Assembly (NCBI RefSeq): GCF_900107635.1
Contig: NZ_FNRD01000015.1
Coordinates: 1 to 64,000 of the forward strand
From: Flavobacterium gillisiae
GTDB taxonomy: Bacteria; Bacteroidota; Bacteroidia; Flavobacteriales; Flavobacteriaceae
Reading direction: 5' to 3'
DNA: 64,000 bases
The notes under the pieces are model-generated. The model saw nothing but the letters and a program-made list of their open reading frames with translations, was not told where the DNA came from and made no database searches. Within the stretch, counting starts at the first letter, position 1. Every line of letters begins with the position of its first letter. Shown here piece after piece: positions 52,700-62,935 of the stretch. A program made the position numbers and the translations under genes.

Positions 52700-54596
52700 T
52701 CCACAACATGTAGTAAATCGTGAAGAGCTAAACTTGAGATTAGGTATTAAATGCTCATTACCAGAAATAAATAAATTATTAGCTGTAACCTATACAATTT
52801 ATGCTGCAATAAAAAAAAGTGAAATTATTTTTGTGGATGAATTTTTAAATAGTAGTACAAAAACAGCCATAAAGCTAAAATCAGAATACGAAACTCTCGT
52901 TTGTGATTTTTATGATTTACAAATTAATACTTTGGGCATTGATAGAAATACATTTTTAGGATTATTTAATAACACTCCTTTATTCAACCAACATTTAGAA
53001 TCACTTCAAGTAGCGCTTCAACTTTATTGGAAATTAGGCGAAATTAATTTTGAAGACTCTTCTAAAGCAAACACATCTGAAAGAAAAGGTGGAAATAGGT
53101 ATTCAAAAAAAATTAACTTTTCAACTAATATTGATTTAATAGAGTTGTCATTCAGTAATGAAGAAAATATTTTATCTGAAAGATTTAAAAGTTTGTTGTT
53201 TGAGATAATTACAAATCAAAATTCTAACGACGAAACAGTAAAAACAAAACTATCTAAATTACTTTCGACTTTCACGGAAGAAGCTACATTTAAAATCAGG
53301 GTAGCTGGCGAAGAAATTGTTTTTCAGCAGATAGGTGTTTATGAAGAAATAATATTAGGAAACACGGTTGAGAGTAATGATTCCATAGAGCAAGTTGGAC
53401 CATTAAGAGTACTTAAAAGTTCTCTTAGTGATAATTTAAATTATTACATTGAAGACAACAAAATAGAAGGTTTTAAAATTAATACAAATACCAGCATTGA
53501 CGAATTAAAAGATTACTCTAAAAGAGTAAAAACAAAACTAAATTTATCTCCAAAATCAACAAACATTGAAATAATAATGTTTGAAAATGATGAAAGTTTA
53601 AATTACGCAGAAGTTCCTATTGCAAAAAATATTATTTACTATGGTTCCCCAGGCACAGGTAAATCTCATAGAATAAAAGAAATAGTTAAAGGAAAAGAAG
53701 AGTTTACAGAAAGAGTAACATTTCATCCTGAATACGATTATACATCTTTTGTCGGAGGTTATAAGCCAACTTCAAAAGATGGTGATATTAAATATGAATT
53801 TGCTCCTCAAGTTTTTACAAATATTTATGTAAAAGCATGGAATGATCTAAATAACAATGAGCATTTCCTTGTTATTGAAGAAATAAACAGAGGAAATTGT
53901 GCTGAAATTTTTGGAGACATTTTCCAACTATTAGACCGAAATCCAGAATACTTGATAACCCCTTCTGATGAACTAAAAAATTATTTAGAAAAAAATCTTA
54001 CCGAAAAAGGTGTCGAAGGTATTGCAGCTGGCAAAATGAAATTACCTGAAAACCTTACTATTCTTGCTTCAATGAACACGTCTGATCAATCATTGTTTCC
54101 TATGGATAGTGCTTTTAAAAGAAGATGGGATTGGGAATACATCCCAATCTGTTATGATCAAATGGATGATTTCAAGAAGAAAAATGAATCTTTTGATTTC
54201 GAAATAGATATTGAAGACGGTAACAAATACAGTTGGTTAAAATTTATAGAAGCGGTAAATCTGAATCACATCAAAAACAATGCTTCATTGGGCATGGATA
54301 AATGTCTTGGAAACTACTTCATCAAACCTGATAACGCTAATACAATATCGTTAAAACCTTTCATCAATAAAGTGATTTTTTACTTGTGGAATGATGTGTT
54401 TAAAGACGAGGAAAATAAAGTGTTTGAAGAAAATACTTCTTACGAGGATTTTTTCCCTATAAAAACAAAAGGAAAAGAAAAAATTAAGGAATTATTTGAA
54501 CGAATAGAGTTAAAACCAAAAGTGGAATTAAAAGTAGTAGAAGCTCATTCGCAATTAGGTCAAGTAGCTGAGGGTAAAGAAGAAATAGAGTCCTAA
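52689..54596 (+). CDS. McrB-like AAA+ NTPase subunit of a restriction enzyme
   Basis: This 635-residue protein has an N-terminal 300-residue part without recognised domain and a C-terminal McrB-type AAA+ module. Walker A is YYGSPGTGKSHRI (about 319-326), then TFHPEYDYTSFVGGYKP, Walker B FLVIEEINRGNCAEIFGDIF (near 392) and the McrB-type NTSD motif SMNTSDQSLFPMD (near 463), which in McrB gives GTP preference. The N-terminus probably reads the DNA site. The partner nuclease gene starts 3 bp downstream. Confidence 0.88.
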   Translation: MKVNPQHVVNREELNLRLGIKCSLPEINKLLAVTYTIYAAIKKSEIIFVDEFLNSSTKTAIKLKSEYETLVCDFYDLQINTLGIDRNTFLGLFNNTPLFNQHLESLQVALQLYWKLGEINFEDSSKANTSERKGGNRYSKKINFSTNIDLIELSFSNEENILSERFKSLLFEIITNQNSNDETVKTKLSKLLSTFTEEATFKIRVAGEEIVFQQIGVYEEIILGNTVESNDSIEQVGPLRVLKSSLSDNLNYYIEDNKIEGFKINTNTSIDELKDYSKRVKTKLNLSPKSTNIEIIMFENDESLNYAEVPIAKNIIYYGSPGTGKSHRIKEIVKGKEEFTERVTFHPEYDYTSFVGGYKPTSKDGDIKYEFAPQVFTNIYVKAWNDLNNNEHFLVIEEINRGNCAEIFGDIFQLLDRNPEYLITPSDELKNYLEKNLTEKGVEGIAAGKMKLPENLTILASMNTSDQSLFPMDSAFKRRWDWEYIPICYDQMDDFKKKNESFDFEIDIEDGNKYSWLKFIEAVNLNHIKNNASLGMDKCLGNYFIKPDNANTISLKPFINKVIFYLWNDVFKDEENKVFEENTSYEDFFPIKTKGKEKIKELFERIELKPKVELKVVEAHSQLGQVAEGKEEIES

Positions 54597-54599
54597 AAT

Positions 54600-56279
54600 A
54601 TGCAAATCTTAATAGAAGGCGAAATATATCCAATTGAATTACTACAAAAAGTATTTGATGATCCAAAGTTTTACAAACAAAACGGCTTCGATGGTATGAT
54701 AACTTCGGTAGGTTATTATCATTCGTTTGAAAAAAACAGTTTGGTTTTCATGCTCCCAAAAGTCTTTATGAAAGACGGGACAGAGACTATATTTGGCTGT
54801 AATAAAGAGGTTTTGATCGATTTAATCAAAAATCAATCAATAAAACACAAAACGCAATACAATTGGGTACGTCAACTATCAGTACATTTCTACAATAGTT
54901 TAATTGAATTCAAGAAAAGATACAACGACACTTCAATAATTCATAATACAGAAACATTTGAATTAAATACCAATTTAGGAGATAAAGAATATTCTTTTCT
55001 TGATTTATTACTAAGCTTTGTAAACTACTATAAAAAGAACAAACAACAAATATTGTTTAAGCACATCGAATTTGTTTCAAACCAAGTAAAAAAACCAAAA
55101 TGGGAAAAAACAATCAGAAAGTCATTGCCTATTTTAGCGAACGGAAGAACTCCAATTTATGTTGAGATAACCAATAAGAAAAAAATAATAAACACTGAAG
55201 AAGAATTACTAACCTATTTTTTTTCAATTCTAAATCACCTAAACAAAGAGCATCATCTAAACCTAAAAATTGACAAATCATTCAATCTAATTGAAGGGCA
55301 ATCATTTGAAAAATTGTGTGGAAATGGTATTTCAAAACTCAAAAAAATTAAATACCGTTATTTCAACGATACGCTCAAGAAAATGTATGTACTTTGTGAA
55401 TTGTATTTCTCTCAATTTGACAAAAGCAGTATCAAGAAAAAACGAGAGGATTTTCTAGCAATAACCAATTATAACTTGGTATTTGAAGATATGGTTGACA
55501 AATTGTTTTCTAATAAACTGAATACTGTAGAAATTGGTGGTGTAACAATTGACAAACTAAAAAATAATGATGATGGTAAAATCATTGACCATATCTACGA
55601 TTATAAATCACTGATTGACACAAGTGATATTTTCTATATTGGAGATTCTAAATATTACAAATCGAATAGTTCAGCTGGGAAAACATCAAAATACAAGCAA
55701 TTCACATATGCTAAGAATATTATTCAGTTCAACATTGACTTACTAAACAAAAACAGAACTTACAATGCTACAATGCGTTATAGGGATACTGATTTAACAG
55801 AAGGTTACAACATTACCCCTAATTTTTTTATTTATGGATTCATTGATGATATAGTAAATTACGATTCCCATAACATAACAAAAAAAGGAAAACCAATTCC
55901 TTCATATCATTTTAAAGAACGTTTGTTTGACAGAGATACTTTATTTGTCCATCAATATAAAATCAATTTTTTATTTGTTTTAAAGGCTTATACAAACTTT
56001 AACGATAGTGAAATAGAAAATTTCAGAAAAGAAGTAAAATCAACTTTCAGAAACAACTTCCTAGATTTTTTTAACCACAGTTCAAAATGTGGATTTGAAT
56101 TTTATGAGTCTACAATAAAGCAAGAAGACTATTCAGGTTTTATTAATGAAAATTTTAAGAGATTAAATGGTAAATGTTTCTGTACAAATGATAATCGTTT
56201 ACTATTAGCCAAACATACAGAGGACACAACAGTAAATGACTTAATAGAAAAATTTATTAAAATAGAACAACTAGTATAG
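54600..56279 (+). CDS. LlaJI/McrC-like restriction nuclease subunit
   Basis: This 559-residue protein resembles the LlaJI restriction subunit (related to McrC). The region GKIIDHIYDYKSLIDTSDIF followed by YIGDSKYYKSN supplies the PD-(D/E)xK pattern with D and DSK as catalytic residues, near residues 325-355. It follows the McrB-like gene by 3 bp. In LlaJI and McrBC an NTPase ring drives such a nuclease. The gene order of two methyltransferases, McrB-like and nuclease is that of the LlaJI operon. Confidence 0.75.
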   Translation: MQILIEGEIYPIELLQKVFDDPKFYKQNGFDGMITSVGYYHSFEKNSLVFMLPKVFMKDGTETIFGCNKEVLIDLIKNQSIKHKTQYNWVRQLSVHFYNSLIEFKKRYNDTSIIHNTETFELNTNLGDKEYSFLDLLLSFVNYYKKNKQQILFKHIEFVSNQVKKPKWEKTIRKSLPILANGRTPIYVEITNKKKIINTEEELLTYFFSILNHLNKEHHLNLKIDKSFNLIEGQSFEKLCGNGISKLKKIKYRYFNDTLKKMYVLCELYFSQFDKSSIKKKREDFLAITNYNLVFEDMVDKLFSNKLNTVEIGGVTIDKLKNNDDGKIIDHIYDYKSLIDTSDIFYIGDSKYYKSNSSAGKTSKYKQFTYAKNIIQFNIDLLNKNRTYNATMRYRDTDLTEGYNITPNFFIYGFIDDIVNYDSHNITKKGKPIPSYHFKERLFDRDTLFVHQYKINFLFVLKAYTNFNDSEIENFRKEVKSTFRNNFLDFFNHSSKCGFEFYESTIKQEDYSGFINENFKRLNGKCFCTNDNRLLLAKHTEDTTVNDLIEKFIKIEQLV

Positions 56280-56401
56280 TTTTTTGTCTTGGAGTACTAA
56301 CTTATTAAAAGTAAGAAACTATTGAGCTAATTTTATTTAATTGCTTCATTAGTAAAAAGGCTTTCTAAAATAGAATAACAAATAAACAATATCTGAGACC
56401 A

Positions 56402-58693
56402 ATGATACAGAAAGTAACTAAAATAAAAGACTTTGGTATTTTAGACAACCATAAACCTGATATGGTTACTAAACCTTTTAATGTTTTCAACCTTATTTAT
56501 GGTTGGAACGGTAGTGGCAAAACTACATTAGGTCGCTTACTGCGTTGTTTAGAAAACAAAAAAAATCATAGTGAATTTGCTGAAGCAGATTTTGTTGTAG
56601 AATCAGTAACCAATGGTAAAATCGATTCTAAAACATACAATCACAATCTGGAAATTAAGGTTTTTAACCAAGATTTCATAAAAGATAATCTGGATTTATT
56701 TGATGCTACAACAAAACCAATACTGTTTATTAGTAAAACAAAAATCGACGAGAAGAAATTATTAGACAAACACAAAAATGATTTAAAAACAAGCGAATTA
56801 GAGATTATAAAAATTGATAAAGACCTTGGTGTTTATAATAAAAAAGCAGACGATTTTCATAAAGATGCTGCTAAATCGATAAAAGATTTCCTGTTAGGAA
56901 CCATTTATGCAACAGTGCATTACAACAAAAGCCTTTCTGCTAATATTTGGAAAGTAATCCTATTACAACCAGAAATATTAGAGTCGTATGTTTTAACAGA
57001 AGAAGAACTGACCACTCAAAAAAGCTACACATTAATTGATAGTGAAAAAGCAGAAATTGACCCAAGTACTTTACCAGTAGCAATAGATATTGATAAAATT
57101 GCAGAAATATACAGCGAAGTAAATGGTTTAATTGCAACCTCCATAAGTGCAAAAGTAATAGAACGGCTCAAAGACAATCCTGATATGGGTGAATGGGTTG
57201 CTACGGGATTAACTTTACACAAAATACACGAAAGTGACAATTGTGAGTTTTGTGGTCAGACTTTACCGGAAAATTGTATTGCAAATTTAGAAGCGCATTA
57301 CAACAAAGAATACCAAGAACTTATTGGCAACATCACTGAGTTAGCAACAAAATTATTGCAAGGGATTAGAACTGAAATTGTAAACCAAAGTCATTTGTTA
57401 TTTCAAACTTTTACGGAACGTTATAACAATTCATTAACCGAAACAAATAAAAATATTCAACTTGTAAATGCCGAAATTCAAGACTTGATAAGTGTTTTGG
57501 AATTAAAAAAATCGAATCCATTTGCAACACTAGAAAAAGTAGTTATAGAAAAGGAAGTTTTTGACAATTTCAATGCGCATCTTAAAACTATAGTTGATGT
57601 TATCGGAGAACACAACACCACAAGCAAAGCATATTCAGATTTAGCAGAAAAAGCAAAGATCAAAATTGAAAACCATTTTGTAAGTCAAGCAGCAATTGAA
57701 AAAGACTTAAAAAGTATTGAAAAAGAAATCACAGATAATTTAGAATTAAAGAGAACCGAAACTACCATCTCTCATAAATTAAAAGATGCTATAAAAATAT
57801 TAGCAGACGATTTGAGTACTGATACTCTAGCAATAGCAAAAATAAACGAGAACCTGCATAAGTTTTTAGGGAGAAACGATATAACATTACACCGAATAGA
57901 AGAAGGAGGTTATCAGTTACTCAGAAATGGAAGAGTAGCAAGAAATCTTAGTGAAGGCGAAAAAACAGCAATATCATTAATTTACTTTTTTTCCAAAATT
58001 AGAGAAAACGATGCTGAAATTGCAAATCAAATCATCGTTTTAGACGACCCTATTTCTAGTTTTGATAGCAATCATTTGTTTAATGCGTCAAGTTTCATAA
58101 AAAAATCAACTCAAGGTGCAAAACAAATTTTTGTGCTAACTCATAATTTTTGGTTTTTCAAACAAGTTAGAGATTGGATGAAAGACAAAAACAAAAGGCC
58201 AAAACAAGAAGACGATGGTATAAAAGCTAATTTTTATGTAACTAAATCAGGACTAATTCAAGATGCAGATAAAACGTTAACTGAAACGCATTCGGAATAT
58301 CAGTTTGTGTTTAGTTCAATCCTAAAGTATCAAAATTCGGAAACAATTAGTATGTCTGAGTCTTTTAATTTAGCCAATTCAATAAGAAGAATGCTAGAAG
58401 CGTTTTCAAGTTTTAAAACTGCTAGTAATGGAGGATTTAATGCTGTTTTACAACTAGGCATAAACAAGGGGTTTGACCAACAACAAAAAGAAAGAATTTA
58501 TTACTTCCTGAATAAATACTCTCATTTAGACAGAATTGAATCGTTTGATAATACTATAGAAACATTACTCGAAGAGGGTGTAAATGTCGTTAATGATGTT
58601 CTAATGGTTATAAAATTAATAGATGAAGACCATTATAAATCCATGTTAAAAGCGTGTGGTTATGAAGATAAATTGACATACTTAGAGGTGTGA
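56402..58693 (+). CDS. RloC/PrrC-like ABC-type ATPase, putative anticodon nuclease
   Basis: This 763-residue protein has Walker A YGWNGSGKTTLG (33-44), a long central coiled coil, a zinc-hook-type CEFCGQ (near 281-286), ABC signature NLSEGEKTAISL (near 516) and Walker B IIVLDDPISSFD, then VLTHNFWFF. Its C-terminal region has Arg662-x3-Glu666 (SIRRMLEAF) and His708 (NKYSHLD), arranged like the Arg-Glu-His triad of PrrC/RloC tRNA nucleases. Such proteins cut tRNA when a restriction system is disabled. Lying 122 bp after the restriction operon, it would be a back-up to it. Confidence 0.7.
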   Translation: MIQKVTKIKDFGILDNHKPDMVTKPFNVFNLIYGWNGSGKTTLGRLLRCLENKKNHSEFAEADFVVESVTNGKIDSKTYNHNLEIKVFNQDFIKDNLDLFDATTKPILFISKTKIDEKKLLDKHKNDLKTSELEIIKIDKDLGVYNKKADDFHKDAAKSIKDFLLGTIYATVHYNKSLSANIWKVILLQPEILESYVLTEEELTTQKSYTLIDSEKAEIDPSTLPVAIDIDKIAEIYSEVNGLIATSISAKVIERLKDNPDMGEWVATGLTLHKIHESDNCEFCGQTLPENCIANLEAHYNKEYQELIGNITELATKLLQGIRTEIVNQSHLLFQTFTERYNNSLTETNKNIQLVNAEIQDLISVLELKKSNPFATLEKVVIEKEVFDNFNAHLKTIVDVIGEHNTTSKAYSDLAEKAKIKIENHFVSQAAIEKDLKSIEKEITDNLELKRTETTISHKLKDAIKILADDLSTDTLAIAKINENLHKFLGRNDITLHRIEEGGYQLLRNGRVARNLSEGEKTAISLIYFFSKIRENDAEIANQIIVLDDPISSFDSNHLFNASSFIKKSTQGAKQIFVLTHNFWFFKQVRDWMKDKNKRPKQEDDGIKANFYVTKSGLIQDADKTLTETHSEYQFVFSSILKYQNSETISMSESFNLANSIRRMLEAFSSFKTASNGGFNAVLQLGINKGFDQQQKERIYYFLNKYSHLDRIESFDNTIETLLEEGVNVVNDVLMVIKLIDEDHYKSMLKACGYEDKLTYLEV

Positions 58694-58821
58694 ATTTGAA
58701 ATCTGTTACTTCTGTAACACATCAGTAAAAAATCGAAACGTAAATTTGAAATATATTTTATGAAAGTACTTTTTTGCAGAACAAGAAACTGCAAAATAGT
58801 AAACTTTCAAAACCAATTAAA

Positions 58822-58854
58822 TTGATTAAAAAAATAAGATTATGCTTAAGTTTG
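58822..58854 (+). promoter_or_regulatory. Probable promoter of the AlbA/Schlafen-type gene
   Basis: TTG (58822-58824) and TAAGTTTG (58847-58854), 22 bases apart, fit the Bacteroidota promoter pattern. The start codon lies 26 bp downstream. Confidence 0.5.
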
Positions 58855-58880
58855 CACAATCAATATAATAAAAGTACCCT

Positions 58881-60701
58881 ATGGAATCTATCAAAGACAT
58901 TTTAGAGCAATTAAATAGTACAGACGAATGCACTACAATTGAAGCTAAAAAAGGTTCCGCAATTGATACTTCCATAATGGAGACAATTTGTGCGTTTTCT
59001 AATGAACCCGGTTTAGGTGGGGGATTAATTGTACTGGGGGTTGTAAAAGATGAAACTTCATTATTTCAAAGTTATTATGTTGAAGGAATTACAAATCCTG
59101 ACAAATTACAATTAGATATTGCTTCGCAAACAGCATCATTATTCAACCAACCCGTTAGACCAGAAATCGAAATCGAAAAATTGGCAAATGGCAAACTAAT
59201 CTTAAAAATGTTTGTCAAAGAATTACCTGATGGGCAAAAACCATTGTATTTTAAAAATAAAGGATTACCACAAGGAGCATACAGAAGAATTGGTTCAAGC
59301 GACCAAAGATGTACTGAAGATGATTTATTCGTTTTCTATAACAAAGAAGACAGCTTAGATAGTACTATTGTAAACGATACCAGTATTGATGATATAAGCG
59401 AAGAAGCAATTTCTTTATACAAAAGTTTACGGGCTAAAGTAAACGAATACGCCGAAGAATTAGGCTACAACGATTTTGATTTATTAAGGTCTTTAGGCTG
59501 TATCAAAAAAGACAAAGACGATTGGAAATTAACTTACACCGGATTATTAGTTTTTGGTAAACGACAAGCATTACGAAGATTGCTGCCAATGGTTCGTATA
59601 GATTACATACGTGTTCCGGGTAATGAATGGGTCGAAGATCCTGAAAATAGATTTACTACCATAGATATGCGGGGACCACTTATTGAATTGGTTCAAAGAG
59701 CATTCAGCGCAATAGCTGACGATTTACCAAAAGGTTTTTTGTTAGGCGATGACAAATTACAAGCTGCTGCAATTGGTTTACCTTCAAAAGTTTTACGTGA
59801 AGCATTGGTAAATGCATTTATTCACAGAACCTATAGAGAGAACCAACCCATTCAAATAATCCGATACGGCAACAGATTAGAAATCAAAAACCCGGGATTC
59901 TCTTTAAAACCAGAGGAGCAATTGGGCGAACCAGGATCAAAAAATAGAAACCCATTTATTGCATCAATTTTTCACGAAACAAACTTGGCGGAAACAAAAG
60001 GAAGCGGAATCAGAACGATGAGAAATTTAATGGAAAAATCCTCATTAGCACCACCAACTTTCGAAAGCGACCACACCGCAAATTTATTTACCACAAGATT
60101 ATTATTACATCATTTTCTTAACGAGAGCGATTTACAATGGTTGGATACTTTCAAAGAGTTCGATTTGAATACAGAACAAAAAAAGGGGTTCATTTTCATT
60201 CGAGAAGCAGGAGCAATTGACAACTCTACTTACAGACAATTAAATGCTTCGGATGTTTTAAAAGCAAGTAACGAATTAAGAAGTCTAAGAGACAAAGGAC
60301 TTGTAGAGCAAAAAGGCAAAGGAAGAGCAACATATTACATAGCAGGAGCGGTTCTTAACACAGAACCTAAATTGCTTAACACAGAACCCGCATTGCTTAA
60401 CACAGAACCCGTACTGCTTAACACAGAACCCCATCCACTACCACAGGAGTTACCTTCTGTTTTAAGAGAACAAATAGAAAAATTAGGGATTAGAGAAAAT
60501 GATCCTAATAAAATCAAAGATGTTATATATGAACTTTGCAAGCATAACAGTTATTCAGTTAAACAAATCGCTCTAATATTGAATAGAAATGAGAATTATG
60601 TGTACCGAAATTATATAACACCAATGAAAGAAGAAGGCAAGTTGCAACACACAATCATTGATATGCCAAACCATCCAGACCAAGCATACAAATCTATTTA
60701 A
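58881..60701 (+). CDS. AlbA_2/Schlafen-type ATP-binding protein
   Basis: This 606-residue protein has an N-terminal AlbA_2 (Schlafen AlbA) domain: CTTIEAKKGSAIDTSIMETI, then CAFSNEPGLGGGLIVLGVVK. A divergent GHKL-like part typical of RecG-related ATP-binding proteins follows (VLREALVNAFIHRTYREN, NPGFSLKPEEQL, KGSGIRTMRNLM). Winged-helix segments come next, with a four-unit LLNTEP repeat near residues 492-518. The C-terminus has another HTH (SVKQIALILNRNENYVYRNY). These proteins are frequent in defence islands; their molecular function is not established. Confidence 0.75.
   Translation: MESIKDILEQLNSTDECTTIEAKKGSAIDTSIMETICAFSNEPGLGGGLIVLGVVKDETSLFQSYYVEGITNPDKLQLDIASQTASLFNQPVRPEIEIEKLANGKLILKMFVKELPDGQKPLYFKNKGLPQGAYRRIGSSDQRCTEDDLFVFYNKEDSLDSTIVNDTSIDDISEEAISLYKSLRAKVNEYAEELGYNDFDLLRSLGCIKKDKDDWKLTYTGLLVFGKRQALRRLLPMVRIDYIRVPGNEWVEDPENRFTTIDMRGPLIELVQRAFSAIADDLPKGFLLGDDKLQAAAIGLPSKVLREALVNAFIHRTYRENQPIQIIRYGNRLEIKNPGFSLKPEEQLGEPGSKNRNPFIASIFHETNLAETKGSGIRTMRNLMEKSSLAPPTFESDHTANLFTTRLLLHHFLNESDLQWLDTFKEFDLNTEQKKGFIFIREAGAIDNSTYRQLNASDVLKASNELRSLRDKGLVEQKGKGRATYYIAGAVLNTEPKLLNTEPALLNTEPVLLNTEPHPLPQELPSVLREQIEKLGIRENDPNKIKDVIYELCKHNSYSVKQIALILNRNENYVYRNYITPMKEEGKLQHTIIDMPNHPDQAYKSI
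60354..60431 (+). repeat. Four-unit 21-bp minisatellite inside a coding region
   Basis: CTTAACACAGAACC recurs every 21 bp at 60354, 60375, 60396 and 60417, encoding LNTEP with two variable residues between. Unit number can change without breaking the frame. Confidence 0.9.
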
Positions 60702-61044
60702 ACCAAAATAGTTATTTCAATGACCGAAAAAGACTTTAATGGTTTAGAATTTGAGTTGCATCAAACAAACTTAAAAACGTACTAATAGAAAAACAAGCTA
60801 ACTTCTTAAAACGTATGGTATAAGTGCTGTTGAAATAGAAGAGTTATAAAAAAAGAAAAAAAGAATTTAAACAGTAATTCTTAATCATAAAGTGAATACC
60901 AAAACAAGAAAAAAAATGTTTCAAAATAACATTTCCGTTAAACATCACGAGCAAACCCTCCCTTCGGTCGTCTTTATTCTTCAATCTTACCTTTACAGCA
61001 AGATTTAGAACCTTAAAACGACAATCTTATAAAATAGAATTAGA
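60702..61044. other. Intergenic region
   Basis: No gene is supported. A 21-codon frame from 60720 (MTEKDFNGLEFELHQ...) ends quickly and has no other support. Confidence 0.5.
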
Positions 61045-61503
61045 ATGAAAAACAAATCTAAGTACACAGAAAAATTAGTACGCTATTTAGAAAATGAAAA
61101 TAAGCTTGGTGGCCTCATGGACTGGATTGAAACACAGCCCGCTCTAGATCAGCCGGAAATCTTAAGAGAACTTAAAAACCTTTTTATAGAAAACCATGAA
61201 AAGACAGGTGAACAGGATTGGTTAGAAAAAGCGAACATCGTCGAGGCTAGTATTGAACAATTTGAAGATTCTATTCTGGATGACAAACTCGCCGAAAACC
61301 TCTTTATTACTGAAATACAAGGGGTCTTGAATGATACTGAAAAAATAAAAGAGTTTTTAGCTTTAACCAGAACCACATTAATAAATTGTATCCTTAAGAG
61401 CAGTGATGATAAAAAAGAGATTTGGGCTTTGGTCCACAAAGCCATAAAAGCAGAAGAAGAATCCAATTTATATGATCCCGATAATTGGAGCGTAATTATG
61501 TAA
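61045..61503 (+). CDS. Hypothetical helical protein
   Basis: This 152-residue acidic, alpha-helical protein (KLVRYLENENKLGGLMDWIE, EQDWLEKANIVEASIEQFED) is without signal peptide or recognised domain. It lies between the AlbA-type gene and the tyrosine recombinase gene and has a length and look common among Bacteroidota island genes. No function can be stated. Confidence 0.6.
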   Translation: MKNKSKYTEKLVRYLENENKLGGLMDWIETQPALDQPEILRELKNLFIENHEKTGEQDWLEKANIVEASIEQFEDSILDDKLAENLFITEIQGVLNDTEKIKEFLALTRTTLINCILKSSDDKKEIWALVHKAIKAEEESNLYDPDNWSVIM

Positions 61504-61676
61504 TTACGACATCGTATCAGAGAAAAAATTACAATAAAACACACTCCTAATTTTAATCCTTCTCAGTATAATTTTTACTGGTATTTTATGCCCTCAATTA
61601 TACAATTACAAATTAAGACACCCTATTTAACTCAATAATAGTGTTTTAAAAAAACCTTCAAATTCTCCCATAGTTT

Positions 61677-61684
61677 TAACTTTG
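61677..61684 (+). promoter_or_regulatory. Probable -7 box of the recombinase gene
   Basis: TAACTTTG matches TAnnTTTG and lies 39 bp before the ATG at 61724. No distinct -33 TTG is seen at the right distance. Confidence 0.45.
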
Positions 61685-61723
61685 ATTGGCACATCCACAT
61701 CATTAACTTAAAACAATGGAGAT

Positions 61724-62935
61724 ATGAACCAGAATAAAATCACAATACTATTTTTAATAGTTGCAAATAGAACCAATAAAAAAGGCCTATGCCCTATCGG
61801 TTGTAGAATTACCATCAACAAGCAAAGGAAAGAATTTAGAACAGGTCTTTTTGTGAATCCTTTACATTGGGTAAATACACTTCAAAAAGTAAATACGAAG
61901 GAGCTAAATCATAAATTCATCAATACCCTACTTGAACATATTGAACTTAAGCTTTACAACATTGCATTGGTATATCAGCTTCAAGGAATACCTTGGAAAT
62001 TAGATAATATCTATAATGAATATAGAGGACTACCAATCAAAAAGGAAGAGTACATAGCCTCTTATTACAGAAAATTTTTAGCTCGAATACAAAAGCTAGT
62101 CGGTATCGAAATAAAACAAAATACCTATGAAAAATTCGTTTATGTTGGAAACCACTTGGAAGCTTTTATAAAATGGAATCATAATAAAAACGATTTCCCT
62201 TTAAAAGAATTGAGCTTACAGTTCCTAAATGATTTTGATTACTATCTAAAGACAGAAAAAAAGATAAAGCAAATTACTATCAATAAAATCATTCAAAGGC
62301 TTAGAACTCCCATAAAACAAGCTATTTCGGAGACATATTTAGATAGAGATCCATTTATATTATACAAATCAAAAAAAACACATAAAGAAGTTGTATTCCT
62401 CACTACAGAAGAACTTAAATGCATCGAAGGAACCATATTCCAACTTAAGAGATTAAGCATCATTCAAGACTTATTCGTTTTCTGCTGTTATACCGGATTA
62501 GCGTATAATGAAATGAGAAGCCTTTCCATAAACAATATTCAAATAGGTTTTGATAGTATGAATTGGATCAAGATGAAACGAGAAAAAACACAACGCCAAA
62601 TATCGATTCCATTGCTACCAAAAGCACAGGAAATTATCAATAAATATTTAATCGAAAGTAATTCTGTTTTCCCTCCTTTAAGCAATCAAAAATTCAATGC
62701 CTACCTCAAAGAAATAGCAATTATTACTAAAATCGAAAAAAGAATTACCCATCACACAGCCAGAAAAACATTTGCCTCTACTGTATTACTATACAACGAT
62801 GTTCCAATGGAAATAGTTTCTGAATTATTAGGTCATTCCAACATGTCAATCACTCAAGAAAGTTATGGAAAAGTAGTCCAAAAGAAAGTAAGTGAAGAGA
62901 TGCTGAAATTAAAATTAAAGATAAATAATAGCTGA
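61724..62935 (+). CDS. Tyrosine-type site-specific recombinase (integrase)
   Basis: This 403-residue protein is of the Bacteroidota integrase type. An arm-binding N-terminus (RTNKKGLCPIGCRITINKQR) is followed by a core-binding SAM-like domain and the catalytic domain. The latter has Arg in CYTGLAYNEMRSL, HxxR in ITHHTARKTFAST, His in LGHSNMSITQ and the nucleophile Tyr in ESYGKV. It is not an integron integrase, since I see no IntI-specific insert. It probably moves the element that begins around rteC at 40763. Directly after its stop lies TATCACTAAAATCGGGTATT, related to block D of the spacer repeats. Confidence 0.93.
   Translation: MNQNKITILFLIVANRTNKKGLCPIGCRITINKQRKEFRTGLFVNPLHWVNTLQKVNTKELNHKFINTLLEHIELKLYNIALVYQLQGIPWKLDNIYNEYRGLPIKKEEYIASYYRKFLARIQKLVGIEIKQNTYEKFVYVGNHLEAFIKWNHNKNDFPLKELSLQFLNDFDYYLKTEKKIKQITINKIIQRLRTPIKQAISETYLDRDPFILYKSKKTHKEVVFLTTEELKCIEGTIFQLKRLSIIQDLFVFCCYTGLAYNEMRSLSINNIQIGFDSMNWIKMKREKTQRQISIPLLPKAQEIINKYLIESNSVFPPLSNQKFNAYLKEIAIITKIEKRITHHTARKTFASTVLLYNDVPMEIVSELLGHSNMSITQESYGKVVQKKVSEEMLKLKLKINNS

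Noticed and set aside
61724..62935. Tyrosine recombinase as the integron integrase of the cassette array
   Set aside because: It has the arm-binding type N-terminus of Bacteroidota element integrases and lies over 20 kb from the array, beyond rteC and a restriction operon.
40763..62935. Complete conjugative transposon
   Set aside because: Only rteC, a replication-type module and a recombinase are present; no relaxase, coupling protein or tra genes are seen.
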